Source of the DNA: Klebsiella sp. BIGb0138
GTDB taxonomy: Bacteria > Pseudomonadota > Gammaproteobacteria > Enterobacterales > Enterobacteriaceae
Direction: 5' to 3'
Length of the DNA: 64,000 nt
Assembly: GCF_004342285.1 (NCBI RefSeq)
Contig: NZ_SMCV01000001.1
Location: 248,001-312,000, forward strand
The position numbers were made by a program, and so were the translations under genes. Under the pieces are notes generated by a model, which worked only from the letters and a program-made list of their open reading frames with translations, was not told the origin of the DNA and did not search any database. Of the stretch, positions 51,021-59,397 are shown in pieces. Each line of letters begins with the position of its first letter. The first letter of the stretch is position 1.

Positions 51021-51572
51021 TCAGTCGGACCAGGCCCATTGGCTTAACTCGGTATTCAGCGGCGTTTGCGCCAGGCTGTTGGCGAAGTTGCACAGCGTGG
51101 CCAGACTGACGCCGAGGATCACATCCAGCGCCTGCCGCTCGCTGTAACCCGCCTCGCGAAACGCCCGCCATGCCGCGTCGCTAACCGCGCCGCGGGTGGC
51201 GATGACTTCGCGGGTAAAGCTGGCGATAGCCTCAAGATGCGAATCAGGCAGGGTCTGCCGCTCGCGTAGCGCCTGCAAATCGGCCTGTGCCATAATATTT
51301 TTCTTTTCTACCGTCGCGCTGTGCCCCGCCACGCAAAAACCACAACCGTGAACGGTGGCGGCAATCAGCTGAACCGTCTCTCTTTCCGCTGCGGATAAAC
51401 TGTTATTATTATTTATACCGCCAACTGTTATATATGTTTCCAGCGCCTGCGGTGAATTAGACAGCGCCAGTAATAAATTAGGAATAAAGCCGGAAGCACG
51501 CCGGGCATTTTCCAGATACGGTTTTGATTGCGCTGGTGCGCTTTCCAGAGACTGCAAGGTAATTCTTGACAT
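51021..51572 (-). CDS. AhpD-like carboxymuconolactone decarboxylase family peroxidase
   Basis: A 183-residue protein with the AhpD active site: Cys-Gly-Phe-Cys followed by His six residues later (VHGCGFCVAGHSATV). The start at 51572 has GGGAGGA upstream. Likely a peroxidatic dithiol protein protecting the flavoprotein operon from peroxide, or a helper in sulfur chemistry. First in the minus-strand series, 33 bases before the flavoprotein gene. Confidence 0.85.
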   Translation of the reverse strand: MSRITLQSLESAPAQSKPYLENARRASGFIPNLLLALSNSPQALETYITVGGINNNNSLSAAERETVQLIAATVHGCGFCVAGHSATVEKKNIMAQADLQALRERQTLPDSHLEAIASFTREVIATRGAVSDAAWRAFREAGYSERQALDVILGVSLATLCNFANSLAQTPLNTELSQWAWSD

Positions 51573-51681
51573 AATTATCCTCCCGTTAAATTCCAACCAG
51601 TATGTTTTTATTGCACACCAGGAGCAACACTGATAAAAAGTTGATTATTGTTCATTCGTCCTTTATTTATTCTTTTTTACT

Positions 51682-52620
51682 ATGCTAAATAACGAATGGT
51701 TATTAGATAACCTGAGTATTGAGAGCACCGTTTACCACGTGGGTAAATATTGCGGGTCGTGGAAAGGCGGCACTGCCGGCAGCGGTAAGGCCAGCTATCA
51801 TCTGGTGATGGAGGGTCACTGCTGGCTGCATCTGCCCCCTCTTCCCACACCGACGCGGCTGGAAAAAGGCGATATGGTATTTATTTTACAGGATTGTCCA
51901 TTCGTTCTTTCCTCGCAGGCCGATGCGCAAAGCGCATATCGGGCGCCGCTCCGGGAAATGCAGCCGCTCTCTTATAAAGACGAAACCAGCACGGCATTAA
52001 CCTGCGGTTTTATTATCTTTAAAACTGCCATTAGTCAGATGGTGCTAAGTTTTTTACCGCCGGCGATCGTATTTAAGGCAGAGGATGACCTCTCCGGCTC
52101 AATCAGCAAACTGGTGGCGGTGATTAATCAGGAGGCGACGCAGACGCACTATGCCAGTGAAAAATTCATCGCCTCGCTGACCGAATTGCTGTTTTTCATG
52201 GTAATCCGCCACTATTTATCCTGCCATACGATTAAGACGCCGCTGGATAAGGTTCCTGTGGCGACGGAGTTTCTCCATCTGATGGCGGAGATCGTCCTGT
52301 TTCCGGCACGCTGCTGGACCGTGGAGACGATGGCGCGTACGTCGGGCATGTCCCGCTCGTGGTTTATTCAGCGTTTTAACCAGGTCTCGCCGCTGCCGCC
52401 GGCGGAGATAGTGCGCCATATTCGCATGGCGATCGCCTGCCAGCACATCGGCAACGGTGTGAGCCTGACGCAGAGCGCGGAACGCGTCGGCTATCAGTCC
52501 CAGGCCGCGTTTAACCGCGCGTTTCAACGTGTCACCGGCGTCACGCCTGGCCGCTACAGCCAGCATTGCCGGGACAACGCCGCAGCTCAGCAGGCGCTCT
52601 CCCGATCTCCCGCCGTATGA
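51682..52620 (+). CDS. AraC-family regulator
   Basis: A 312-residue cupin-type AraC regulator. The effector domain occupies about 1-190, with a His-rich cupin start (YHLVMEGHCWLHL), and the double HTH is at 205-305 (WTVETMARTSGMSRSWFIQR; LTQSAERVGYQSQAAFNRAF). Divergent from the AhpD-like gene by 109 bases, so it is the natural regulator of the ABC/flavoprotein operon. Ribosome site weak. Confidence 0.88.
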   Translation: MLNNEWLLDNLSIESTVYHVGKYCGSWKGGTAGSGKASYHLVMEGHCWLHLPPLPTPTRLEKGDMVFILQDCPFVLSSQADAQSAYRAPLREMQPLSYKDETSTALTCGFIIFKTAISQMVLSFLPPAIVFKAEDDLSGSISKLVAVINQEATQTHYASEKFIASLTELLFFMVIRHYLSCHTIKTPLDKVPVATEFLHLMAEIVLFPARCWTVETMARTSGMSRSWFIQRFNQVSPLPPAEIVRHIRMAIACQHIGNGVSLTQSAERVGYQSQAAFNRAFQRVTGVTPGRYSQHCRDNAAAQQALSRSPAV

Positions 52621-52647
52621 ACCATACAATATCGCAATTGTATGGTT
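52620..52647. promoter_or_regulatory. Inverted repeat with 11-bp arms
   Basis: AACCATACAAT and ATTGTATGGTT flank six bases. It begins at the last base of the AraC gene's stop codon and lies just upstream of the next palindrome. It could act as an AraC terminator stem or as an additional MocR site (half-site CATACAAT). Confidence 0.55.
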
Positions 52648-52665
52648 TATTGTATGCATACAATA
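52648..52665. promoter_or_regulatory. 18-bp perfect palindrome, predicted MocR operator
   Basis: TATTGTATGCATACAATA. Its core TGTATGCATACA is identical to the core at 57079-57090 beside the MocR gene. It lies 50 bases upstream of the small membrane-protein gene. Confidence 0.6.
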
Positions 52666-52714
52666 TTTTATAATACCGCTCTCTTCCCTCGCCATCAGAA
52701 TCGTAAGGTACACC

Positions 52715-52978
52715 ATGAAGCTCAGATCGGGACCGCGCGGCTGCCTGCTGTTAATGGGGCTTGCGCTACTGTTCATCGTGGCGGTCTACGCCATAATGAT
52801 CGCCTGCATGACCCTGTGGACGAACCACAACGCGGAAAATAACGCCCGTGAGGCGATACGCCAGTGCCAGCTTGCCTCGCAGCCGGAGTCCGGGCGCAAC
52901 ATCGTCGGCTATTTCAATGATGAAAGCTGCGCGGAAATGCAAAAGCAGTTTGTTGCGCGTTTCCACCGCCAGCCTTAA
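52715..52978 (+). CDS. Small single-pass membrane protein, unrecognised
   Basis: An 87-residue protein. One membrane helix at about residues 10-33 (CLLLMGLALLFIVAVYAIMI) is followed by a polar C-terminal domain with two cysteines (QCQLAS and ESCAEM) that could pair in the periplasm. No family recognised. AAGG lies before the ATG. Its promoter carries the same palindrome as the MocR/cyo intergenic region, so it may be a small accessory of the neighbouring bo oxidase. It ends at a bidirectional terminator shared with cyoD. Confidence 0.75.
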   Translation: MKLRSGPRGCLLLMGLALLFIVAVYAIMIACMTLWTNHNAENNAREAIRQCQLASQPESGRNIVGYFNDESCAEMQKQFVARFHRQP

Positions 52979-52983
52979 AACAA

Positions 52984-53014
52984 CGGCCCCGACAGATTCC
53001 CTGCCGGGGCCGCG
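52984..53014. terminator. Bidirectional terminator
   Basis: CGGCCCCG (52984-52991) pairs with CGGGGCCG (53005-53012), with inner CAG/CTG pairing. Lies between the small membrane-protein gene and the convergent cyoD. Confidence 0.75.
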
Positions 53015-53036
53015 GTGTTCGCATCTCCGTCCTGCC

Positions 53037-53372
53037 TCAGGCGCGGATCAGCATGTGGTAATGCATACTCCAGATAATCCAGATCGACAGGCCGATAATA
53101 ATCAGCAGAATCAACAAGGTGAAGGCAAAGCTCGCCAGGTTCCAGCCATTTTCCGTTTTACGGTTCAGGTGCAGGAAGAACACCAGCTGCACCAGTACCT
53201 GCAGCACGGCGGTGATAACGAACAGCGCCAGGGTGACGTTGCGCGGCGCCCAGGGCCAGAGCACCAGCGAAAAAGGAATCATCGTCAGGATCACGCACAG
53301 CACAAAGCCCACCAGGTAGGACGCCAGCGTCCCGTGCGCTTCGTGTTCGCCGACGTGGGTTATTTTTTCCAT
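53037..53372 (-). CDS. cyoD: Cytochrome bo ubiquinol oxidase subunit IV
   Basis: A 111-residue three-helix subunit. HGTLASYLVGFVLCVILTMI, ALFVITAVLQVLVQLVFFLH and LLILLIIIGLSIWIIWSMHY are its membrane spans, as in E. coli CyoD. It stabilises the CuB site assembly. It starts one base before the cyoC stop region and is last in the operon. Confidence 0.92.
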   Translation of the reverse strand: MEKITHVGEHEAHGTLASYLVGFVLCVILTMIPFSLVLWPWAPRNVTLALFVITAVLQVLVQLVFFLHLNRKTENGWNLASFAFTLLILLIIIGLSIWIIWSMHYHMLIRA

Positions 53373-53373
53373 C

Positions 53374-53979
53374 TCAGTACACTCCCAGCAGATAGACCAC
53401 GGTAAATACGCAAATCCACACCAGATCGAGGAAGTGCCAGAACAGGCTCAGGCAGGAGAGCCGCCCGGACATCTTGCCGCCGATCCCTTTGGTCAGCACC
53501 TGGTGAAACAGCACCGCCATCCAGATCAGGCCGAAGGTGACGTGTAAACCGTGAGTGCCCACCAGGGTGAAGAACGCGGAGAGCCAGGCGCTCTTATCCG
53601 GCCCGGCGTGGATGGCGATCAGATGATGAAATTCGAACAGTTCCATGCCGACGAAGATAGCCCCGAAGGCAAAGGTGACCGCCAGCCACAGCAGCACCTG
53701 TGCGCGACGCTGCCTGCGCAGCGCCAGCATCACAAAGCCGTAGGTAATGCTGGACAGCAGCAGCATAAAGGTTTCCGTCAGGACATACGGTATCTCAAAC
53801 AGCTCTTTCGGCGTCAGCGCATCGGCAAAGGCGTTGCTCAGCACCGCATAAGTGGCGAAAATAGAGCCGAACAGAATGCAGTCCGACATCAAATAAATCC
53901 ACAGTCCTAACTGGGCGCTACCGTCGTCGTGACCGTGTGCTTCATGCCCCGCCGCGGGCGCAAGTGTATGGCTACTCAT
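53374..53979 (-). CDS. cyoC: Cytochrome bo ubiquinol oxidase subunit III
   Basis: A 201-residue five-helix subunit. [32 protein letters not shown] and [17 protein letters not shown] are typical of haem-copper oxidase subunit III of the CyoC kind. Follows cyoB by three bases. Confidence 0.93.
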   Translation of the reverse strand: MSSHTLAPAAGHEAHGHDDGSAQLGLWIYLMSDCILFGSIFATYAVLSNAFADALTPKELFEIPYVLTETFMLLLSSITYGFVMLALRRQRRAQVLLWLAVTFAFGAIFVGMELFEFHHLIAIHAGPDKSAWLSAFFTLVGTHGLHVTFGLIWMAVLFHQVLTKGIGGKMSGRLSCLSLFWHFLDLVWICVFTVVYLLGVY

Positions 53980-53982
53980 GAT

Positions 53983-55956
53983 TTATACCTTGTTAACGTT
54001 AAGACTCAGGCGCTGGCGTTCGATCCGTTCCACTTCGCTGACGGGAACAAAGTAATCGGTATCGTCGTTATAGCTGCGGGCAATGACGCCGACGGCAATC
54101 GCCAGCGCGCAGCCAATCACCAGCCACCAGATATGCCAGATCAGACCGAAGCCCATCACGGTGCCCAACATGGCGATAATGAACGGACCGCCGGTATTAC
54201 GCGGCATATGAATCGGTTCGTAGCGCTCGCCGAAATTGTGTTTCCCGGCCTTTTTCGCCTCATGCCAGGAGTCAATGCTTGCCACATGGGGAACAATGGC
54301 GAAGTTATAGAACGGCGGCGGCGATGAGGTCGCCCATTCCAGAGTGCGACCATCCCACGGGTCGCCGGTCAGATCGCGGTTCTGATGGCGATCGCGGATG
54401 CTGACATACAGCTGGGCGATAAAAAACAAGATCCCGAACAGGATAAAGAACGCCCCCACTTCGGCCACCTTCAGATACGGCGCCCAGTCCGGGTTGTCGT
54501 AGTGATTAAGACGGCGGGTCATGCCCATAAAGCCGAGGATATACATCGGCATAAAGGCCAGATAGAAGCCGATAATCCAGCACCAGAACGAGTAACGCCC
54601 AAGCTTCTCATTCAGCCGGAAGCCGAACGCTTTCGGGAACCAGTAGGTAAACCCGGCCAGGTAGCCGAACAGCGCGCCGCCGATGATCACGTTATGGAAA
54701 TGCGCCACCAGGAACAGGCTGTTATGCAACAGGAAGTCGGCCCCCGGTATTGCCAGTAGCACGCCGGTCATGCCGCCGATGGTGAAAGTGACGAGGAAGC
54801 CGAGCGTCCACAGAATCGGCGTGGTGAACTCCAGCCGCCCGCGGAACATAGTGAACAGCCAGGTAAAGATCTTCACCCCGGTCGGGATGGCGATAATCAT
54901 CGTCATAATACCGAAGAAGGCGTTGACGTTGGCGCCGGAACCCATGGTGAAGAAGTGGTGCAGCCAGACCAGGAAGGAGAGAATGCCGATCGCCAGCGTC
55001 GCGCCGACCATCGACTTATAGCCGAACAGCTTTTTACGCGCGAAGGTCGGCGTCACTTCGGAAAACACGCCGAAAGCGGGCAGCACGAGGATATACACTT
55101 CCGGATGCCCCCACGCCCAGATCAGGTTGACGTACATCATCGCATTCCCCCCCAGTTCGTTGGTGAAGAAATGCATATCGAGATAGCGATCGAGGGTCAG
55201 CAGCGCCAGCACGGCGGTGAGGATCGGGAAGGCGGCGACGATAATCGCGCAGGTGACCAGCGTGGTCCAGGTGAAAATCGGCATCATCATCAGCTTCATC
55301 CCCGGCGCGCGCATCTTGAGGATGGTGACGAACAGATTCACCCCGGTCAGCAGCGTGCCGAGTCCCGAAAGCTGCAGGCTCCAGATGTAATAATCCACGC
55401 CGACCCCGGGGCTGTATTGAATACCGGAAAGCGGCGGATAGGCAACCCAGCCGGTCTGGGCAAATTCCCCTACCCCCAGCGACAGGTTAACCAGAATCAC
55501 CCCGCCGACGAACAGCCAGAAGCTGAGCGCATTCAGCCACGGGAAAGAGACATCGCGCGCGCCGATCTGCAGCGGCATCACGATATTCATCAGGCCCGTA
55601 AAAAACGGCGTGGCGACGAAGAAAATCATGATCACGCCGTGGGCGGTGAAAATCTGATCGTAGTGGTGCGGCGGCAGAAAACCTTCACTCCCGCCGCTGG
55701 CCACCGCCAGCTGAGTACGCATCATAATGGCATCGGCAAAACCGCGGACCAGCATAATCAGCGCCACGAAGATGTACATAATCCCGATACGCTTGTGATC
55801 GACGGTCGTTAGCCAGTCGCGCCACAGAATCCCCCACTTTTTAAACGCCGTTAGCGCGACGAGAACCGCCGCACCGCCCAGCAAAATGGCGGCAATGGTT
55901 ACCATGACGATAGGTTCATGGTAAGGAACGGCCTCCAGAGTCAACTTGCCAAACAT
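53983..55956 (-). CDS. cyoB: Cytochrome bo ubiquinol oxidase subunit I
   Basis: A 657-residue catalytic subunit with about 15 helices. It binds low-spin haem b, haem o3 and Cu[21 protein letters not shown] carries the CuB His and cross-linked Tyr; HHFFTMGSG and HFHNVIIGG carry further ligands. Slightly shorter than E. coli CyoB (663). Reduces O2 with ubiquinol electrons and pumps protons. Probably a second copy in this genome, because the usual cyoE follows neither here nor elsewhere in the window. Confidence 0.95.
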   Translation of the reverse strand: MFGKLTLEAVPYHEPIVMVTIAAILLGGAAVLVALTAFKKWGILWRDWLTTVDHKRIGIMYIFVALIMLVRGFADAIMMRTQLAVASGGSEGFLPPHHYDQIFTAHGVIMIFFVATPFFTGLMNIVMPLQIGARDVSFPWLNALSFWLFVGGVILVNLSLGVGEFAQTGWVAYPPLSGIQYSPGVGVDYYIWSLQLSGLGTLLTGVNLFVTILKMRAPGMKLMMMPIFTWTTLVTCAIIVAAFPILTAVLALLTLDRYLDMHFFTNELGGNAMMYVNLIWAWGHPEVYILVLPAFGVFSEVTPTFARKKLFGYKSMVGATLAIGILSFLVWLHHFFTMGSGANVNAFFGIMTMIIAIPTGVKIFTWLFTMFRGRLEFTTPILWTLGFLVTFTIGGMTGVLLAIPGADFLLHNSLFLVAHFHNVIIGGALFGYLAGFTYWFPKAFGFRLNEKLGRYSFWCWIIGFYLAFMPMYILGFMGMTRRLNHYDNPDWAPYLKVAEVGAFFILFGILFFIAQLYVSIRDRHQNRDLTGDPWDGRTLEWATSSPPPFYNFAIVPHVASIDSWHEAKKAGKHNFGERYEPIHMPRNTGGPFIIAMLGTVMGFGLIWHIWWLVIGCALAIAVGVIARSYNDDTDYFVPVSEVERIERQRLSLNVNKV

Positions 55957-55959
55957 ATT

Positions 55960-56871
55960 TTACTCCCTGGAACTGGTTGAATTGTCCGAACTCATGTCAT
56001 GCATATGGCTGCCCATATCCATCCCGGAGTCCATAAACTGGTCGATAACGCGCTGGAACAGACCATGCTCGACGGCGGAGAAATACTCCGGCGGGTGTTT
56101 CTCGCTGGGGAGCGCCAGCTGTTTGAAGCCGTTGAAATCCAACGGATGATTCCCTTCTTTCACCTGCCTGACCCAGGCGTCAAACTGCGCGGCGCTGGTG
56201 GCGTGCGCGACAAACTTCATATCGGAAAAACCCGGGCCGCTGAAGTTGCCGGACATCCCGGCATAATCGCCCGTCTCATTGGCGATCAGGTTCAGCTGCG
56301 TGCGCATCCCGGCCATCGCGTAGATTTGTCCGCCCAGCTGCGGGATGAAAAAGGTGTTCATGGTGGCGTCGGAGGTGATCTGAAAGGAGACCGGGCGATT
56401 CACCGGCAACACAAGGTCGTTCACCGTCGCGATCCCCTGTTCGGGATAGATAAATACCCATTTCCAGTCGGTGGCCACCACCTCAACGGTCAGCGGCGGC
56501 TGGGATGATTCCAGCGGACGATAAGGATCGAGGCGATGGGTGCTGACCCAGACGACGATCGCCAGTACCACGATAATGCACAGCGGAACGCCCCACACGA
56601 TGATTTCTACCTTGTTGGAATGCGCCCATTCCGGGGTATATCGCGCGTGGCGATTGCCCGTCCGATAGCGCCATGCGAAAAGAAAGGTCATCACGATTGC
56701 CGGTATGACGACAATCAGCATCAGCATAATCGCGGTGATAATCAGATTGCGTTGCTCAATTCCCACCGCGCCTTTGGAATTGAACAATGCCCAGTTGCAG
56801 CCGCTCAGCAAAGGCAAAATACCCAGCGCCAGCGGCAGCCTGAGTGATTGACAGACTCGTTTTAACATCAC
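55960..56871 (-). CDS. cyoA: Cytochrome bo ubiquinol oxidase subunit II
   Basis: A 303-residue lipoprotein precursor with lipobox LSGC (Cys25), two membrane helices (about 45-66 and 85-110) and a periplasmic cupredoxin-like domain without CuA ligands. WKWVFIYPEQGIATVN and FFIPQLGGQIYAMAGM are diagnostic. First gene of the operon; its promoter lies in 56872-57146 and faces the MocR gene. Confidence 0.93.
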   Translation of the reverse strand: MMLKRVCQSLRLPLALGILPLLSGCNWALFNSKGAVGIEQRNLIITAIMLMLIVVIPAIVMTFLFAWRYRTGNRHARYTPEWAHSNKVEIIVWGVPLCIIVVLAIVVWVSTHRLDPYRPLESSQPPLTVEVVATDWKWVFIYPEQGIATVNDLVLPVNRPVSFQITSDATMNTFFIPQLGGQIYAMAGMRTQLNLIANETGDYAGMSGNFSGPGFSDMKFVAHATSAAQFDAWVRQVKEGNHPLDFNGFKQLALPSEKHPPEYFSAVEHGLFQRVIDQFMDSGMDMGSHMHDMSSDNSTSSRE

Positions 56872-57058
56872 ATTGCGCCCTAAGATGCATGAATCACGCG
56901 GCTAACCGCATGGCCGGGTTTGAGGCTGGTCGAGAAAGTCGCTAAGCTGGGAAGGTTTAGCGCGGCATTGATACTCTGACGCGGCCGGTTACATTCGGGG
57001 AATCTGTTCATAGGCTCCTTTTCCGCATGGGTCGGTAACTCTCATGATTTACGCTCGA

Positions 57059-57128
57059 AAAAACATACAAGTTAAAGATGTATGCATACATTTAATTTGT
57101 GTTAATTAATTTATACTAATTTGTATGC
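57059..57128. promoter_or_regulatory. MocR operator cluster in the cyo/mocR divergent region
   Basis: ATGTATGCATACAT (57078-57091) is a perfect palindrome whose core matches 52648-52665. Flanking ACATACAA (near 57062) and TTGTATGC (57121-57128) are further half-sites. MocR regulators are known to bind repeated half-sites near their own promoter. Confidence 0.55.
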
Positions 57129-57146
57129 TTTTATCCAGAGGGATGT

Positions 57147-58544
57147 ATGAAAAATACGTCGGAGAAAGAAAAGACAAGTTTTCCTGACGCGACGTGGCTT
57201 CGCCCGCTGTCGCCCGCAGGCGGTCCCCGATACAAACAGATCGTCACGCAGATCGTCGAGGCGATAAATAACGGCATTCTCCAGCCAGGCGACCGTCTGC
57301 CGGCGCAGCGCGAGCTGGCGGCATGGCTGGCGGTCGATCTCACCACCGTGACCCGCGCCTATACCGCGATTCGCCAGCGCGGGCTGCTGCAGGCGGCCAG
57401 CGGACGCGGCTCTTTTATCGCCTTACCGCAGCAGATCCAGACCCATCTTGACCTCAGCATGAATATCCCGCCGGGTAACGAGCGGATTCTGCCGCTGATT
57501 GGCGAAGCGATGACCCGGATGCAGCTGAGCCCCGACGCGGCCTCGCTGATGAGCTATCATCCTGGCGCCGGTGAACCGGCGGAGCGCGCGGCCGGCGCGC
57601 TGTGGCTGACGCCGCTGCTGGGACCGCTGGACAGCGCCAGGGTGGTGGTCAGCTCCGGAGCACAGGCGGCGATTAGCGCGCTGTTACTGCTGCTAACCCA
57701 GCCGGGGGAAGTGATTGTGGCGGACGAGCTGACCTACCCCGGTTTTATCGCCGCGGCCAGGCAGCTCGGGCGCAACGTGGTGGGGGTGAAGGGCGATGAG
57801 CAGGGCATGCTGCCTGAGTCGCTGCAGCAAGCCTGCCGCCAGCATGGGGCAAAAGTGGTTTATCTCAACCCGACGATCCACAACCCGACCGCCGTCACCC
57901 TCTCCGCAGCACGACGCCGGGAGATCGCCCGCCTGGCGACGGAAAACGGCTGGACGCTGCTTGAGGACGATCCCTACGGGCTGCTGCCTGCCGAGCCAAT
58001 GACGCCGCTCTCCGCCCTCGCCCCGGCACACACCTGGTATATTGCCACCCTCTCCAAATGCCTGACCCCGGGGCTGCGTATCGCCTGGGTCGTCGTCCCC
58101 GAAGGGATGTCGTACGAGCCGCTGGCCCACGCGCTGCGCTCGCTGACCCTGGTGGCCAACCCGCTGATGTCGGCAGTGGTGACGGACTGGGTGCATACCG
58201 GTATCGCAGCCGAGCTTCTCAGCCAGCTGCGGGAGGAGAATCGCCGCCGCCAGCAGCTGGTGGCGTCGCTGCTGAGCCACCCTCTACAGGCACATCCCTA
58301 CGGGCTGCACGTCTGGCTGAGGCTGCCCGCGCACTGGGATCCCTACAGCCTGACCAACACCGCCTCCCGGGCCGGGCTGGGGATTGCCCCTTCGCATGTT
58401 TTCAGCCCTGAAGGCCGGGGGCCGGGAGCGGTAAGAATCTCTCTTGGCGGCGCCCGCGATTGCCGCGAGTTGCAGCAAGGGCTGCGGCGTCTGGATACCG
58501 TGCTTAACGGCCAAAATTATCATCAATTGAACGAAATCGTTTAG
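57147..58544 (+). CDS. MocR-family regulator (GntR HTH fused to aminotransferase domain)
   Basis: A 465-residue PLP-dependent regulator. N-terminal winged HTH (residues 27-95: YKQIVTQIVEAINNGILQPG; ALAVDLTTVTRAYTAI-like recognition helix) is joined to a fold-type I aminotransferase domain. The PLP lysine is in IATLSKCLTPGLRIAW (about residue 310) and SSGAQAAI and LNPTIHNPT are also present. The divergent cyo operon and the palindromes on both sides suggest it governs this oxidase. Usual MocR targets concern vitamin B6 or amino acids, so the oxidase link is unexpected. Confidence 0.9.
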   Translation: MKNTSEKEKTSFPDATWLRPLSPAGGPRYKQIVTQIVEAINNGILQPGDRLPAQRELAAWLAVDLTTVTRAYTAIRQRGLLQAASGRGSFIALPQQIQTHLDLSMNIPPGNERILPLIGEAMTRMQLSPDAASLMSYHPGAGEPAERAAGALWLTPLLGPLDSARVVVSSGAQAAISALLLLLTQPGEVIVADELTYPGFIAAARQLGRNVVGVKGDEQGMLPESLQQACRQHGAKVVYLNPTIHNPTAVTLSAARRREIARLATENGWTLLEDDPYGLLPAEPMTPLSALAPAHTWYIATLSKCLTPGLRIAWVVVPEGMSYEPLAHALRSLTLVANPLMSAVVTDWVHTGIAAELLSQLREENRRRQQLVASLLSHPLQAHPYGLHVWLRLPAHWDPYSLTNTASRAGLGIAPSHVFSPEGRGPGAVRISLGGARDCRELQQGLRRLDTVLNGQNYHQLNEIV

Positions 58545-58550
58545 TGAACC

Positions 58551-58592
58551 GCCTTCCAGCATGGCTGCCTCCTGCCAGCCATGCTTAAGGCA
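58551..58592 (+). terminator. Terminator after the MocR gene
   Basis: AGCATGGCTG (58558-58567) pairs with CAGCCATGCT (58576-58585), extended by GCCTT/AAGGC. Only a short T-stretch follows. Confidence 0.65.
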
Positions 58593-58760
58593 TTTCCCCG
58601 CCGTGCGGCAGGGATGATGCGCAGAAAACGTCTGCGCCAAAGTCCCGGTAATACCGACTGCCGCAATACTGTTATCCATAAAAACCGCAATATTGTATAT
58701 TTTGTTGTGTCTTAAATCGCATACGATGAAAACGGTATATCAAGAAAAGAACCAGTATCT

Positions 58761-59138
58761 ATGCAACACCAGGCTCAATTACCCGACAACAAAAAACCTA
58801 ACGAACAGGCGTTGATTAACGTTGCCATCCAGTATATTTATCAAAATATAAAAAATAACATTTCTGTCTATGATATCGCGGAATATTTAAATGTTTCCAG
58901 ACAATATGTCCATCGTATTTTTAAGAAACGTACCGGGATGACCGTCGGCGCCTTCGTCACGAATAAAAAGATTGAATATGCGATGACGGATATCATCCTC
59001 GGGATTGAAGATACCGCCTCAGCCTACCTTAAGTATAATTTCAAAAGCAAACACGCATTTATCGGGCAGATTCAGCACTATATGCACGCCGCGCCTGCCA
59101 CCTACAACCCGCAAACGTTCACCGCCCCTAAAAAATAA
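58761..59138 (+). CDS. Small AraC/XylS-family regulator (MarA/SoxS-sized)
   Basis: A 125-residue protein made only of an AraC DNA-binding domain (residues 18-115; ISVYDIAEYLNVSRQYVHRI; second HTH around LKYNFKSKHAFIGQIQHY). It has no ligand domain, like MarA, SoxS and Rob-N. The coding sequence is visibly more AT-rich than its neighbours, a hint of transfer. It precedes the sulfite reductase gene, which may be its target. Confidence 0.85.
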   Translation: MQHQAQLPDNKKPNEQALINVAIQYIYQNIKNNISVYDIAEYLNVSRQYVHRIFKKRTGMTVGAFVTNKKIEYAMTDIILGIEDTASAYLKYNFKSKHAFIGQIQHYMHAAPATYNPQTFTAPKK

Positions 59139-59284
59139 ACGCTCTTGAGCGGTGGCGGATAAATATAAAGCCGGCCTCTCATGCGATGCCTCGCCTTCTG
59201 CTCTCGCGCCGTTAGCAAAATAATCGTTAACGCATATCGGAAAAACCGTTCAACAACGCATAATTATTAATTAGAACCGTAGGT

Positions 59285-59300
59285 TATAACAACTGTTATA
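59285..59300. promoter_or_regulatory. Inverted repeat upstream of the sulfite reductase gene
   Basis: TATAACA-AC-TGTTATA, perfect seven-base arms, about 100 bases before the gene. Binding protein unknown; the AraC-type neighbour or CysB are possibilities. Confidence 0.45.
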
Positions 59301-59397
59301 TCGATTAACAAACTAACTGTGCCTGTCGGTTAATTACCCGCTGTGATGTAATCCGCCCGTATTCTGGGTGAATTAACCCGCACATTTTGAGAACAAT

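Noticed and set aside
54955-55812. 285-codon plus-strand open frame inside cyoB
   Set aside because: Antisense of a strongly conserved oxidase gene; composition (His, Gln, Arg, Glu) is typical of shadow frames.
59285-59300. Second Zur box before the sulfite reductase gene
   Set aside because: The arms are in the opposite order (TATAACA...TGTTATA) from the Zur consensus, so it is listed only as an inverted repeat.
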